64,000 nt of DNA from Rhodocollybia butyracea (taxonomy: Eukaryota > Basidiomycota > Agaricomycetes > Agaricales > Omphalotaceae), in the NCBI GenBank assembly GCA_015501585.1, contig JADNRY010000049.1:62001-126000 (forward strand). Direction: 5' to 3'. Positions 23,547 to 35,572 of this stretch are shown one piece after another. Below the pieces are notes generated by a model that was not told the origin of the DNA, did no database searches, and saw only the letters and a list, made by a program, of their open reading frames with translations. Each line of letters opens with the position of its first letter. Position 1 is the stretch's first letter. Made by a program: the position numbers and the translations under genes.

Positions 23547-26080
23547 CTTGTTATGTAACAGTGTGCATTTAATGTGGATCATTCCGTTAACTTAGTTGTT
23601 CTGTGATCTTGAGTAGGCTGTGAGTGCGCATAGTTACCCTCCAGTTAGCGCTTTTACTCGTAACTGATCAATAGCTGGTACTTAATGACTTGAGCCTGGT
23701 AAATTTTATATAGTACTAATCCTGCATTGCTCTTTCATTACTTTCAAATTTATGATAGCTCCTGAGTCCTTGGACCAGATAATGGCATAACATCTTGCAG
23801 AGCGTACCATTGAGACTGAGATAACGATGCGAGCCTTGGAAGTTTTGACCCACACCCGAGATCAGCGGAGCAAATTTATACTAGTGTAAGTCCCTCGAGC
23901 TAACGTTAACATCTCCATAAGGAGATCTACAGGCTAAGAGGAAAACCTGTGCGTTTCATTAGTAAATTCACTCCCTGGCTGCGTATTGGCCTAAACAGTG
24001 CTGAACTGGCACCAAAAGGTCACTCTCTCCTATTGTCCTTCATTGCTCCATGGTTACGACAGGGGTAGAGTCACATGAGCCCCGGCACCGCACCCTGGAG
24101 TCCAGTGTAGCGAAGCAGCGCTGCCACTACGCCCCTATCCCGCATGGATGGTGATGGACTAGCCTGCAATTGACATGATTACCATTCGTGTAAAACAGGT
24201 GAGTGGTAATCAATGATACCGCAACGGAGATTTGTATCTGAACTGGCTCAAGGGGGATCAAGCATGAGAGCTTTCAAATTATCATGAGTGCTCGGTAATG
24301 ATCAAGTGCACTGCTTAACTCGTGTGGCACCTTGTGGCGCCCTACTGAATATCATAATCAAACAAGACAACGCGCTCCACTAACATAACTTACAATTAAA
24401 CGGAAGGATCTTTGAAAAAACTTGGAGCAGGGGAAATAAAACACATAACTGGAAGGTGTAATATTCTGTCCACATTGATTTCACTCCATTATCATGTCAA
24501 TGGAACGAGCAGTGACAGAGATTTCGATCAGCAACAACCGATATTATCTTTCTGGCCATGCATCGCAGACAACTGCCATCTCGAATATTACTCTTCCAAT
24601 AATTGAATCACAGAAACGGGGAACTCACCACGTTCACACCCTGTTACTACATGGTCAGAAGTTGCACAACTTGACAAAATAGTTAATGTGTGTTGGGGGC
24701 AATATCTTGGTGGATACATAGCTGACATCATTTCAGCAGTGGGGCGGTGTGTGGCTCCTTGAACGTAGATCAGGAAATACAAAGACGTGGAAACAAGTCA
24801 AGGATCATCGCAGAAGAAGGGATCATGCAAGTGATGACTGAGTAAAGTTGGCATGTACTGTAATTGATAGTTACGATTGTATCTGCTTCGTTGACTTAGC
24901 CTAGCTAGCTGTCTTTTGTGAAGAGAATACTCGTTCACGTATAAAGCCTAGTGGGCAGGGTTCAAGGGACCCTCGTGTTCGATTTTTTTAAACTCCGATC
25001 CTTTGCAGTGCGGTTTCCGGCCCCTTGTAATCATAACATCGTATAAGTCGCAGAAAATCCTTTCACCTACTTTGAAACAAGGAGTTCAGATACAGAAATT
25101 TCTATCTCTGGTAATGAATCGTAGACTCCCGGACCTTCTTCTCACCCAAATCCACCCCGCAGACCATGCTTGAGCTTTGCCATAGACCGGCAACCACACG
25201 GCATCACGCGGCAAAGGCTCGGAAGGGTCCATCAAACCCTGGCCACAAGGCTAGCGTTGACTCGGTAAAATCATGCATGTCAACTGACCAAAACTGATGA
25301 CCTCACCCCAACGACTACGCCGCGACACGGAGCGCTCAGAAAATGGTACCTAAGTTCTCCATTTCGAAAACCTGGTTCGCCATGCATCAAATATGGCACG
25401 CAGATTGTGAGGCAGACGTTTGCATCTGAACTATGATGGAGATTGGACCTATGTAGTGACCATTGCTAAGTATGTAAAGCAGGCGTTAATCTTGTAGTCG
25501 GGGATTGCTGCGCAGCAGCGTTAAGGATATTGGTATTATTGGTATGTAACATTGTGTAACCTGTATGTGACAGTATGTAACCCGTATGGAGCGGTATGTA
25601 ACCGGGTTACGGCAAAAGTTCGGTGCCCCATCGCGAACTAGAAAACAAAGCAGCCCAGTGAAGCTGAATAGAAGCAATCAGATTTCAATTATGTTGGCAG
25701 CACGACACGGGATGAGAGGCACAGGCTATTCTTTTAACTGAGAATGAGAGAGCCGACGGATTGGTCTGATATGTCATTTCAGTCACAATATTCGATGCGT
25801 TGCATCGGATCGGTGGACACAGTAGGTTCGAGGCCAGTCAAATCTACATAATCTGCTGTGACATTCCGCTATGTGTGGAGTATTGAATCCCTGGACACAG
25901 TACCCTCGATGCTGAATGTCGATGTCATCAACACATGGTTAAGAATTGTGCCTGTCATATGTATGTTCTGATATGTATATTCCGATCTGTACGTGTGGTA
26001 ACATCGATGCCAGTTATGTCCTGATCTGGACGTATGGCAACATCGATGCCAATACGAAAGTAATTTTACGCTCCTCCGGG
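23547..26080. other. Long intergenic stretch
   Basis: No coding frame with recognisable content. Small features only: a degenerate tRNA-like stretch at about 24,050-24,125 (not accepted as a gene), short direct repeats of GTATGTAAC at 25,535-25,605, and a duplicated block TGTGGTAACATCGATGCCAG / TATGGCAACATCGATGCCAA at 25,990-26,055. Confidence 0.5.
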
Positions 26081-26088
26081 TATAAATA
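26081..26088 (+). promoter_or_regulatory. TATA box of the lectin-fusion gene
   Basis: TATAAATA lies 50 bp upstream of the ATG at 26131, after a GC-rich CTCCTCCGGG stretch. The short distance implies a leader of roughly 20 nt. Confidence 0.55.
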
Positions 26089-26130
26089 TCTAGCAGTGAT
26101 TGTTGTCCATCTACCTCCCTTACTGGCACG

Positions 26131-27648
26131 ATGAGTCTCGAAAGTGGTTACTACTACATCAGATGCCTTAGGACTAAAAACTTTCTTACCAAGACTGACG
26201 TTAAACCTAACAGGCCTGTCAAGACCACTGATAACAGCCTTGCTGTAAGCTCTCCCGCCTTGCTTTATTTGACCGTACTTATTACGACTCTCACGACCAC
26301 CGCTCCTTTCCTTCTTTTGCATTTGTAGACCGTTTATGTTACTAAAACTGAAAGCCAATATGAGATCAGCGAACTCAACACTGCGAATTATGTAGGGGTC
26401 AAATTCACTGGAAAGGTGGTTATTTCTTTGTTCTGAGCTTGCAAATAGGTAATCTCATGATTCCTTGCCTTAGCCTTATAGCCTAACTTGGCAGCGTACT
26501 GCATACAAATGGGCAATCAGAGAAATCGCCCCTGGTATTTTCAAGTAAGTTTTCCTGGTATAAGTTGTTTGGTTGTTATGAATTCTAGGTAACAGCATCG
26601 GTAATCCAGTTGACAATGCTTACTGGTTTGATGGCTCGGATGATTCGGAACAATCAGTATGTACCAGTGGATTTCCATGCATCAATAAGTTTTTGACTAT
26701 TCGTAGATTATCTTATCCACATTGAATTCCGATGACGCATACAACTTCGAAATCATTGCTGCCTCTAGCTCCTCGAGTGATGATGGCACTGATGTTGTAC
26801 CACTTGACACTGGTGTATTCAATAGTATGGACGTTCGCCCATGGCAAACTCCGTCACTCCAGACCCGAGGTACAATAAAGTTCACCAATCCACCCCTCAA
26901 ACTCACTGCGCAGGCCGTGGCGGGTCTCAACTGGCTTGATTTCGGCGGTACCGCCAATGTCCGCATCAAAACAATTCTTGATGACGTGACTAACGAGAGA
27001 TGCTCAATCAACCTCCAATCATGGGGAGACACACTGAATTATTCGACAGGTGTTGCTTGGCTCCAGTATCCGTCTAGCGACCATGATAATCACGACTTCC
27101 AGTGTGGCACATTTAATACAATGGAAGACCATGATTGGACGAAGCCGCAGAAATTGACTGCTTGCAAGATAGTCTTCCCATGTCACTACACCTCCCCCCC
27201 AGCGGTCATTGTCTTCCTGACTTCTATGGACATCGGTTACCAAAAAAATCTCCGGGTGAAGACATACACTACTGATGTGCAGGCCGATAGTTTTACTGTC
27301 CACATCGATTCTTGGGCAGACACTTCTATTTGGAGTGCAGGTATAGCGTGGTTCGCATATCCAAAAGACAAGAAGAATATAAGCAGTGGGACATACAGCA
27401 CAAATGATCTCGGTCATGCAAACAGCCCGAGACAGGTTAACTCAAACCCCATTTTGTTTCAGAATCCAGGTTTTGACAAGCCACCTCGTGTCTTCATGGC
27501 ATTAAACATGCTCGACATGGGACATGGGACAAATGTTCGTGTTCGCCTGAGCTCAAGTCATGTCACGAAAACCGGGATGAAATGGCATATTGATACCTGG
27601 GGTGACACGACCATGTTTTCCGCGGGAGCATCATATATTGCCTTTTAA
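26131..27648 (+). CDS. Beta-trefoil protein fused to three H-type lectin domains
   Basis: Exons 26131-26244, 26329-26415, 26474-26544, 26596-26656 and 26707-27648 join in frame to 424 residues. The first four exons (111 residues, starting MSLESGYYYIRC) plus the start of exon 5 form a beta-trefoil-like unit, similar to fungal mycocypin/I66-type inhibitors (WAIREIAPGIFKN, NAYWFDGSDD). Exon 5 then encodes three H-type lectin repeats at about residues 145-229, 232-323 and 328-424, each with an aromatic-Asp core and an (N)xRV...W(A/G)DT signature: NVRIKTI/SWGDT, NLRVKTY/SWADT and NVRVRLS/TWGDT. Such domains bind GalNAc-type glycans. No signal peptide is visible, so a cytoplasmic protein, as for many fungal defence lectins, is likely. 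Acceptors at 26473 and 26595 were picked because the alternatives shift the frame or hit a stop. Confidence 0.82.
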
Positions 27649-28573
27649 TTTAGTTATATCATCAATAGCTTGTTTGAATGGGATTGGATATGTCATCCTA
27701 ATGTCTAGGTTATTGCGCATAAGTTAGCAGTGCTTTTCATAAAAAGGTTATTAAAGAAAGCATCAAAACAACATAAAGTGGCTGAGTCAAACCTCACCCC
27801 CTTCCGTATCTCTTTTTGTTCCTCTTTGTTCCAAAATCCAAATTCTGTAGATTTTGGGTCACCTCAGGTCAACATTTGTGTGAATGTTCATCATGTCAAG
27901 CAGTGTTGACCTGTTGGGTCTTGGGACTATGCATGATGCAGCAGCTAAGATGCTCAACTCAGTCAAGATGTACTGAGCTCAAGGTGTATGAAGTACGTGG
28001 ATACTTCAGTACTAAGTAGCTAGTTGCACAATGTATAATAATAGTCGGCATACTGGTATACTGCATAATTACGATCAGATGATTGTGGGGGGATGAATTA
28101 TTCTATATAGCAACCTATTTGCTATGCAGCAACCCTCTCAAATTGCCTGTTTTAAGCTCTGGACCTTGCTCAAGTTTTGACCTGCTCTCAACACCCATTT
28201 TGCTTGCCCGCAACCATTTTCACTTTCCGGAAATACGGGCAGATAGAAAGCTAAATTGGACTACCTCGGGGTGGTGGTGTACAAGCAGGTAGTGATGTGA
28301 GCGAGGCGCCAAAGCGTTCTCGCAAACAGGCAGAGCTTGATTTGTTCAGCAATGATTACAAAGATGTTCAACAGCCAGCCAAATGGCAACTTAGGAGGAT
28401 TCTCAAATGTCCAGTCTGTAGAATTGATTTTCAGCGGCCTTTTCAGCTTGAGAGAAAAGACAATTGGAACTGGATAATTACACACATGAGAAAAAGCAGC
28501 CAAATTCTAACTGTTTGCAACTCAAGATATGAGAAAATTTAATTGTCTGTTCAACTACAGGCATAGTACATTT
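27649..28573. other. Intergenic stretch with GCAACCC-motif repeat end
   Basis: 3' flank of the lectin gene, then from about 28,094 a sequence beginning GAATTATTCTATATAGCAAC whose relatives occur at 28,765 and, inverted, near 31,125. The frame at 28297-28542 has no recognisable domain. Confidence 0.45.
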
Positions 28574-28718
28574 ACCGTAACCCCCAGCCGTAACCCTGCC
28601 GTAACCCTGCCGTAACCCTGCCGTCACCCTACTGTCACCCTACTATCACCCTACCGTCACCCTACCGTCACCCTACCATCACCCTACCATCACCCTACCG
28701 TCACCCTACCATCACCCC
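28574..28718 (+). repeat. 11-bp minisatellite, ~13 copies
   Basis: Units go from CCGTAACCCTG at the left through CCGTCACCCTA to CCATCACCCTA at the right. Neighbouring units are most alike, so the array grew by local duplication. The TAACCCTG units recall telomeric words, but the 11-bp period and position do not suggest a telomere. Confidence 0.9.
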
Positions 28719-29375
28719 AGTTACATTTCGTATATTTGCCGTGACCTTGTACAGACTTTGCTGGATAATTCTATTTGGCAACCCGGTTGCCAGTGCAGCA
28801 ACCCCTTTGTTATTTAGCAACCCGATTGCCAGTGGCCGGACTGCGCCGCGAGGATGGCCAAAAAGGTCCTATGTGTGTAACATTATAATAAATTATGTAA
28901 ACTCAGAATTAAGCGGCGACCTTGTCCGCATCAACGGTGACCTTTAAGATCTGATCTACTGAGTACTCTATGCAGTTATACCCAACAGGGTATACAACAG
29001 CATGCAAGTGGCATTACAAGCTTGACCGCGCCAACCAGTTATAGCGCAAATGCATTCCCGGTAGCTGTGCTATTTACTTGCGAGTGTGGGCCATCGCGCA
29101 GAGCGCGTGGCAGGTACAAGTCCTGTGACATGCTAATTATTAAATAGAGACTATATTTTGCAGTACACAGCAGCAGAAGGCTGGTATGTATTCCACTCCA
29201 AACAAGTAAACCCACAACAGATATTGGCAAGTAAATCAGGACAACCCACAAGACCTGTCTGAACTGGCATGATGTAGTTGGCGAGGGCAATGTGTCAGAG
29301 AGCGTGATGGCTGAAGTGGAGATGTAAGCACTGAAAAGCAGAACTCGCATTTGCAAGCCAAGCACTTTTCACTTT
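28719..29375. other. Repeat remnant and 3' flank of the minus-strand F-box remnant
   Basis: 28,755-28,850 carries TATTTGGCAACCCGGTTGCC and AGCAACCC copies related to 28,094 and 31,125. The remainder shows no gene. Confidence 0.45.
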
Positions 29376-30051
29376 TCATTGCAGAATCACAGATTCAACA
29401 AGTGGAAAAGGTGGCCACACAATGTACTGCATTGTGATTACAGTAACATCAGTTACATGAGGGATAGAGGCAAAAAAAGCAGGCCAAGCGCGATTGTTCC
29501 AGATAGTTTGATCAAATAGATGCTGAGAAGGCGAGAGTGAAAGATTGGTGGTTTCCATGCGCATGATAATCACTGAAACATGGGAGGGGAGATGGTGCTG
29601 GGCCAAGTCTTGGCAATGCAAGGTGCAGTACTAAGCGGACCAAATGTGATATCTGAGCCAAACGAGAAAGAAAATTCAACATAAGTCAAAGCGCCTGCAA
29701 AGTGACCCGTGACAAGCAAGGGCGAGCAAACAGCATCGCGGAACTTGTGAACTGTGTTGACAGAAAAGATATTAACATGCTTAAATATCATCTCGGGCAG
29801 CACTGCAGCAAACAACTTGCAAACACTGAGCATCGCAAGCAGCTCTGCACATTCAGTAAGGCGGTGGAATTCAAGCGCAGAACTGTCATTTTCAGGGACA
29901 CGAGTGATATTGAACAAGGGAACAAGATAGCCAGAGACGTAAATTTGCAAGATTTTTGCAGTGATCTCGGTAGGCACTACAAAAGAAAATTATCAGTGGG
30001 AGGAATCAAAAAGAGCCTTGAATAACACTTACATGAATGAATAGACGCCAT
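29376..30051 (-). pseudogene. F-box-like gene, probably broken
   Basis: On the minus strand exon 1 (30051-30033, MASIHS) is joined by a 56-nt intron (GTAAGT...TTGTAG) to exon 2 from 29976, giving MASIHSLPTEITAKILQIYV, a good fungal F-box start, with leucine-rich text such as AMLSVCKLFAAVLPEMIFKH. This frame stops at about 29570. Family-like sequence (ALGLLF / AFFASIPHVTDVTVITMQ) continues in another frame to a stop at 29376, so there is a frame change near 29,630 with no plausible intron. Alternatively the first stop is real and the protein is short (about 141 residues). Confidence 0.55.
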
Positions 30052-30892
30052 ACTGCATGGAGGTCGAGGTATGGAACCAAAAACAAGCTGGGCAATGAAG
30101 TTGCCAATAAGTGCAATAAATACACTGGAGGAAGCAGAGCACACATGAAAGATCACATTGCAACCACTGCCGATAGAAGAAGAAAAACTGAGGGGCTAGA
30201 GAATGGAGTTGCAAAAGCAGCAGTGTGCAAAGTAGAACACAAAAAAATATCAACTCACAGATATTACAGTGTGAAAGAAGAAATAAACCACAAATCCCAT
30301 ACATATCAAATCCCAGAACCGCATCCGCATGGATAGAAAGGCGCACTTCCAGGGTCCAGCAGCACAGAGAAGGTGAAACGAGACATCAAGAAACAGAGTT
30401 GAATTAATAGAATGCCGATAAGAAGAGAATGTGGAGTAGATGAGCAAGTCCGAGGTCACATAAGTTAAAGATACTAAGAATTGAGCGTGGAGATGAGCAA
30501 ACCCAGGGTCACATGGCAAATGCTTTGACTTTCCAAATATATCGAAAACTAATCTCCTTATTGGGTTAACCTGATTTAGACAAAAGGAAGCCTAATTTGG
30601 ACAGATTACCACGCAAAACCCGCCATAAGGACGAGCCTTCATTACATTCAGGACTCGTAATTGTGGTGACCGCAATCCCAGCTTTGCAGTGGCTACAATA
30701 AATAGCACAGCCACAGTGCACCTATCATTTTGTCTTCTGAGTCAGTGGTCACTAGGCTTGCACATCTTGGCGTTCATGTCAGAAGATGCATTCCCGGTGT
30801 GACTTTGCCATAGATTTAATAATAATATTTTTTCGGCGGGGTCATGCAAGCTTAAAGCTCTCCCATAAACTTGAGGCTAAGCATTTGGAAAC
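30052..30892. other. Stretch upstream of the minus-strand F-box remnant
   Basis: Contains its presumed promoter and only short, unrecognisable frames on both strands. Confidence 0.4.
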
Positions 30893-30966
30893 AGAAACAC
30901 CCTCTCCCAATCGGGAAGTATGGTTTACACCGGAACCATACTTCCTGATTGGGAGAGGGCGTTTCT
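30893..30966. repeat. Long near-perfect hairpin (33-bp arms)
   Basis: Arm 30893-30925 and arm 30934-30966 are complementary except at two positions, with an 8-base loop TACACCGG. The arms read ...CTCTCCCAATCGGGAAGTAT. It is too large to be a chance hairpin and has no polyU tail. Confidence 0.9.
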
Positions 30967-31564
30967 GACCTCCCGGCATTTATATAAACAGTAATTAAGT
31001 AAAATTTAAGTTGCCGTCACTCCGTGATACAACGGAGCAGGGCTGAGCGGCAACCCCACTGAAAAGAAACCCAAAGTAGGGGTTGTCAATTTATGTGGGG
31101 TTGCCGCTGTCCAACCGGGTTGCCAAATAGAATAATCCAACTTTGCTGGATTAGTGATAGAGTGATTATTGATATCTGTTATCAATTGTGGTATATTGCT
31201 CACGTCGAGTCCAATCATGACCCAACGGAAGAACGAAAACATATATATCCATATGTTGTGGCAGTGATATGACCGATGCTTTTGGCCATTGGGCACTCAG
31301 CAGATTCTGAGGCGCTGCAATCAGCGAGCGGCCATTGTGCGTTGACCTAGAGGACCGTAAGTCATGGGCTATTCAATACCTCCAATAGAATTGACCGAAT
31401 CGAGCAATGGCCCTTGTGTCCCGTGAGCCCTGTGCGCCGCGGCTTATTTATTGCCTCTGATGCAACTGACCACGTCTTTGAGTCAAGCCAAATACAGGCC
31501 AGACAAAGCTGAAGACTCAGGAGAGGTCGTTAGGATGGGCGCCCTTTTCCACTATAAGACGAAC
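30967..31564. other. Repeat remnant, no gene
   Basis: 31,025-31,140 contains GGCAACCCC and CCGGGTTGCCAAATAGAATA, the inverse of the end seen at 28,765. Otherwise only short frames. Confidence 0.45.
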
Positions 31565-33840
31565 CATCAGCAAAAATGTCAGAAACTTTTATGCACTTGT
31601 AAGAAGCGAGGATAATATAAGGCATTACAAGTCAGGGTGGAATTCTTACAGGCATAAACAAGGTCATACAAGGTGTGAACAGATTACAAGCCAGAACAAG
31701 CCATGGTATTCTTACAAGGGTAAACAAGGTCCTACAAGCTGCGAAAATATTACAAGCTGCAAGATTCTTACATGCATAAACAAGGCCGTACAATGTATTA
31801 CAAGCCATGGGTATCTTACACATGTGTAAACAAGGCCGTACAAGGTATAGCAAGCCACGGGATTCTCACATGTGTAAATAAGTCCGTACAAGCGGAAACA
31901 AGCAACGAAGTCAAGATCATCGTTCCCATCACCACCGACTTGTCCAGAGGGTAAAGAGAGCTTTAAAATTTTGAGTGTAGGAACGATTGAGGAACGACAA
32001 GAAGTAATAAGCGCTTACCCTCTCATAATCTTATCTTGATTAAGTCCAAGGTCACCTGATCTATGATACGTCGCGATTTACACGACTTTCTTTTTCATTA
32101 CTTTTTCATTACTTCCTCCAACATGGCCACAAAGCCTCCTGCAAAATCTTATGGATCCAACGCTTAATCTTCTCCTACAAAAATGCCATCGAGTCTCCAA
32201 AGAAGATTCAGATTCCTCTTCGGGTACCTCTACTTCAAGTGACAGCAGCAGCGAATCTGAGACGTCGGACAGCAACAAAGAAAACCGGAAACTGCGTACA
32301 AAATCTACATCTCAGCCTTCCAAGGCAACAAGTAATCAAAAGGAGAAGCAGAAGAGGAAGAAAGGGAAGGAGAAAAAAGATAAGGCTACGGGCCATGGCT
32401 GTATGTAGTTCTCTTATTTCTAGTGCTTCACTAACATTGTTTTCAGCACAAAAAGAGTCTGAAACCTTTCGTCAAGGCCGGCCAATGGGCTGTCCTTGCT
32501 ATCGACTTCTATCTCGATATCACGGCCATCGAGGCGACAATTTTAGCTTCTCATAGTGATGGTTTCGTTTGGAGATGTGAAATGCGCCAAGAAGACCAAA
32601 GTGGGTCGAAGTCGAAATTATCTCTCCACACTTAGATTTATTATCTTTATCCAGCATCGAAAACTACTGTTTGAGGATACAGAGTACGTGCGCTTTAAAA
32701 CTTTGCATATATGCTGAACTTTTGGTTATAGATTCCTGTACAACATTGATATATATGATCCCAAGGACCCAGAGCACGGTCTCTTCCGAGGCTATATTCT
32801 ATACCGGGTGATTCGTCTTTTTCAGCTGAAGTCTATGGCGGTGAAGAATGGAATGCAAAAGGTGACCAGTTGCCACATGACCTATGCCGCTGTTCAGGTG
32901 CGTTCTCAGTTTATGTTCTTGTGTCTTGTTAGTGAGTCGAACATTACTCAGGCCTGCTTTGCACTCTCCGCAAGTGAAACGTGGAACCATGATAACAACA
33001 ACTTCAGTGATGCGGAATTCTACTCGAAAATTGCGGATTATGACCCCGGAGATGAGAGAGTTGTCCATTGGAAAGTTGGAACAAGTAAGTCCTTACTTTC
33101 TATCGTCTCACTCCCCCTTACACCACTACTTTTAGGAAGGTATTCGGTCATCTCCAAGGGCGGCAAGATAGCGCCGTCGTCAAAGAAAAACGCATCTCTC
33201 GAAATGGCTCAAAGGCTCCTCCTTCAACTACATTGATCGTTCGCGCGGCACGAAAAGCACGGAAGATACAACGTTTAGCACCCAGGACCGACGCTGCTGC
33301 CGCCGGTGACTCTGATACCCCAGCTTAGTTTCGGTCTCATGCCTTCCTTATGCTTGCACTTTTCTTTATCACATACAAGTGATATCCCACCTTTGCATCT
33401 CACTGTATCGTACTTCTTGCTCTCGAACTTATTCACGCCTGTATCTCTCACTCTCACGTTTCCATGGACTGTATTTTACTTTTTGGTTGCTACTTACCGT
33501 TGTACTTTTCGCTCATTGCTTGTTGCTTGCTCCTTGTTGTAATCAATTGTATTTCAAATGCACCTCATCATGAATAGCAGACGAAAACTACTGCCCATAA
33601 ATTGTTCAGCATAGGTACTTACGGTAAAAGGGCCCTGCTATGCCTTGTAATGGCTGTAGGGCTTGTATGGGCTTGTATCAGCTTGTAATCTTGCGTACCT
33701 TGTATGCGCTTGCAATCTTTCAGTAAAAACAAGCGCATACAAGGTACGCTGACCTTGCAAGGTGTGCATAGCTTGTATTCCCTCGTTTTCCCATGTCATC
33801 ACATGCGGTTGACCTACTATTTTGCTGATGACATAAGTAC
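31565..33840 (+). mobile_element. TIR element carrying a DUF6698-like gene, copy 1
   Basis: The left end CATCAGCAAAA and right end TTTTGCTGATG are inverted. Inside the ends are many TACAAG words on the left (31,600-31,900) and CTTGTA words on the right (33,640-33,780), i.e. inverted subterminal repeats of the kind bound by transposases. A second copy lies at 60,501-62,476 in the same orientation. No transposase is present; the only gene is the DUF6698-like one. Target duplications were not found. Confidence 0.7.
32151..33328 (+). pseudogene. DUF6698-like protein, copy 1
   Basis: The N-terminus is low-complexity Ser/Lys-rich (SSDSSSESETSDSNKENRK, KEKQKRKKGKEKKDK). Downstream exons give KPFVKAGQWAVLAIDFYL, then LYNIDIYDPKDPEHGLFRGY and, across an intron (32898-32951), HMTYAAVQ/ACFALSASETW, which is the recognisable DUF6698 core of Agaricomycetes. 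Another intron is 33085-33135; the tail ends at the TAG of 33326-33328. Frame problems: exon 1 and exon 2 do not join in frame at 32401/32446, and relative to copy 2 a few bases are missing near 33,070, before the W-N-(K/R)-x-V-F-G motif. The family is widespread and of unknown function. Confidence 0.65.
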
Positions 33841-34091
33841 AAAACAAGGCTAGTCCCGGCTTAGGGCCACCATTTCAAATTGACATACATAAACTAGTGC
33901 GTGCTGGCTGCAGGGTACAGAATACAATATGCAGGCTGCAGAGCCGGATAATTAGCAAACACTCGTATAAAATTATGCCCACAATTCATTGGAATGACTG
34001 TGGAACTCCTCCCTACCGTGAATTGGGCAAAACCAATGAGCTGGTTTTTAAGTAATACGATGCTAATGATAAAATCATTCATTGAACTTGA
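33841..34091. other. Short spacer between repeats
   Basis: No gene or repeat recognised. Confidence 0.35.
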
Positions 34092-34823
34092 AATGCTGTC
34101 TATATTGGCGACTCAAGTGACGGTGATCCATATACTCAACCAAGCATTGTAGGATCAAAACGAAAGAGAGACAAGCCTGACCCGTCACGGCACCTTGCAC
34201 CTGCCTCTGTTTCACCACCTGTCCTTCCCGATCAGACTCTGCAATCCGCTCCCAATCAGTTTCCGCCAAATTCACAAATCCCACAATATCCATATCCACC
34301 CTATCCATACTATCCACCATCCACTACAATCCCTATCCCTCAGCCCACACAACAGCCTCTTATTCAACCGCCCACTTCATTGCATCCTCATTCACACTTA
34401 TAACCAAGAAACCATGCAAATGAACCGCTACAACATACACTGGGAGCATCCATTTAAAAACCCTCACCTAGTAGCAGCACTTTGAACATTGATTCAGTAG
34501 ATGAAAACCCCGACTCATCCCCTTTGGTCCCTGCATCCTCCTCTGTTAATCCTGGTCCTTTGCGAGTACCCAGCGTTCCACTTACTGGTAATTTTGTCAA
34601 TAAGGATACCCAGCATATTCACTAGTATGAGGACCTTGTGGGGGGTAAGTGGATCCGCTGGCCTGAAGGGAATTGGGCCATGGATATAACTTGGGAACAG
34701 TTTGAAGATACTGAGGAGCTTGCTGTTCACTGGCCTTGTAGAAACACTGGAGGGAAGCAGAAGAAGAATGCAACAAAAGATGCAACAGTCCTTGAGCTTG
34801 GGAAGAGGAGCTCACGAAAGTGA
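34092..34823 (+). pseudogene. Pro/Tyr-rich protein fragment with a downstream acidic exon
   Basis: A frame at 34092-34403 reads SIVGSKRKRDKPDPSRH followed by PQYPYPPYPYYPP and ends at TAA. A second piece at about 34,487-34,823 reads VDENPDSSPLVPASSSV and GKWIRWPEGNWAMDITWEQF but contains an in-frame TAG near 34,622. The composition (basic patch, Pro-rich linker, Trp-rich block) resembles DNA-binding N-termini of fungal transposon proteins, but I do not recognise a family. Confidence 0.4.
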
Positions 34824-35572
34824 ACTTATTTGATCGTGTATATTGTTGGTATGAGTCTCACTCGTATTGATCAGATAGTTACATCAGATCACATGTATCT
34901 TGACAGGCGCTTAATTGAGTGTTGTTTTGTCTCTTGCCACATCATTGCTTGTTGCTCGTCTTCTTTTGTGGAGCTGTCCGGGCAGCGGGGTTGTAAAGCT
35001 TAACATATATTTGGCTGAATTCAGTTAGCATCAGGAAAAGCCATTTTTACCTAGGTGACCCCAGAGTGGCCTGAAGCAAACTAGGTGACCTATGAATTCT
35101 ATGGCATCCTAGGAATTTGGGCTTGTCCCTTGCCGGTCAAGGCTCTTGAGGATTCCCTAAGGTATCCTAAGCAAACCCAGGGCAAGCCTAGGTTTGCCCA
35201 GGTTTACCCAGGTGTTCCCAAAGTTGTCCTAGAGTTTCCCTAGGGTTTCCTAGGATACCCTAAGATACCCTAGGGAATCCTCAAGAGCCTTAACTAGCAA
35301 AGGACGAGCCCAAATTCCAAGGATGCCATAGGATTCATAGGCCACCTAGTTTTCCTTAGGGCACTCTGAGGTCTCCTAGTGTTATGACTCGATCAATAGT
35401 CTCGTCCAAACCTTCACAGTACGTAACTCAGCAGTAAAAATGATAAGAGAAATTAATGAGATTATAGAGCAAGCCTTTCTGTTCGTTGAAACCGCTAGGC
35501 AAAAAATATATACTCAAACAACTAGGCTCAAGTAAAGTTAGTAACTAGTTTGTAATACGAAACTTACAGAAG

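Noticed and set aside
24050..24125. tRNA-Trp-like sequence on the minus strand (TAGTGGCAGCG and ACTCCAG words, AGGGG/CCCCT ends)
   Set aside because: No acceptable B box (GGTTCRANNC) or T-arm; at best a degraded relic.
28574..28718. Interstitial telomere or CRISPR-like array
   Set aside because: Units are 11 bp without spacers and vary gradually; the organism is eukaryotic.
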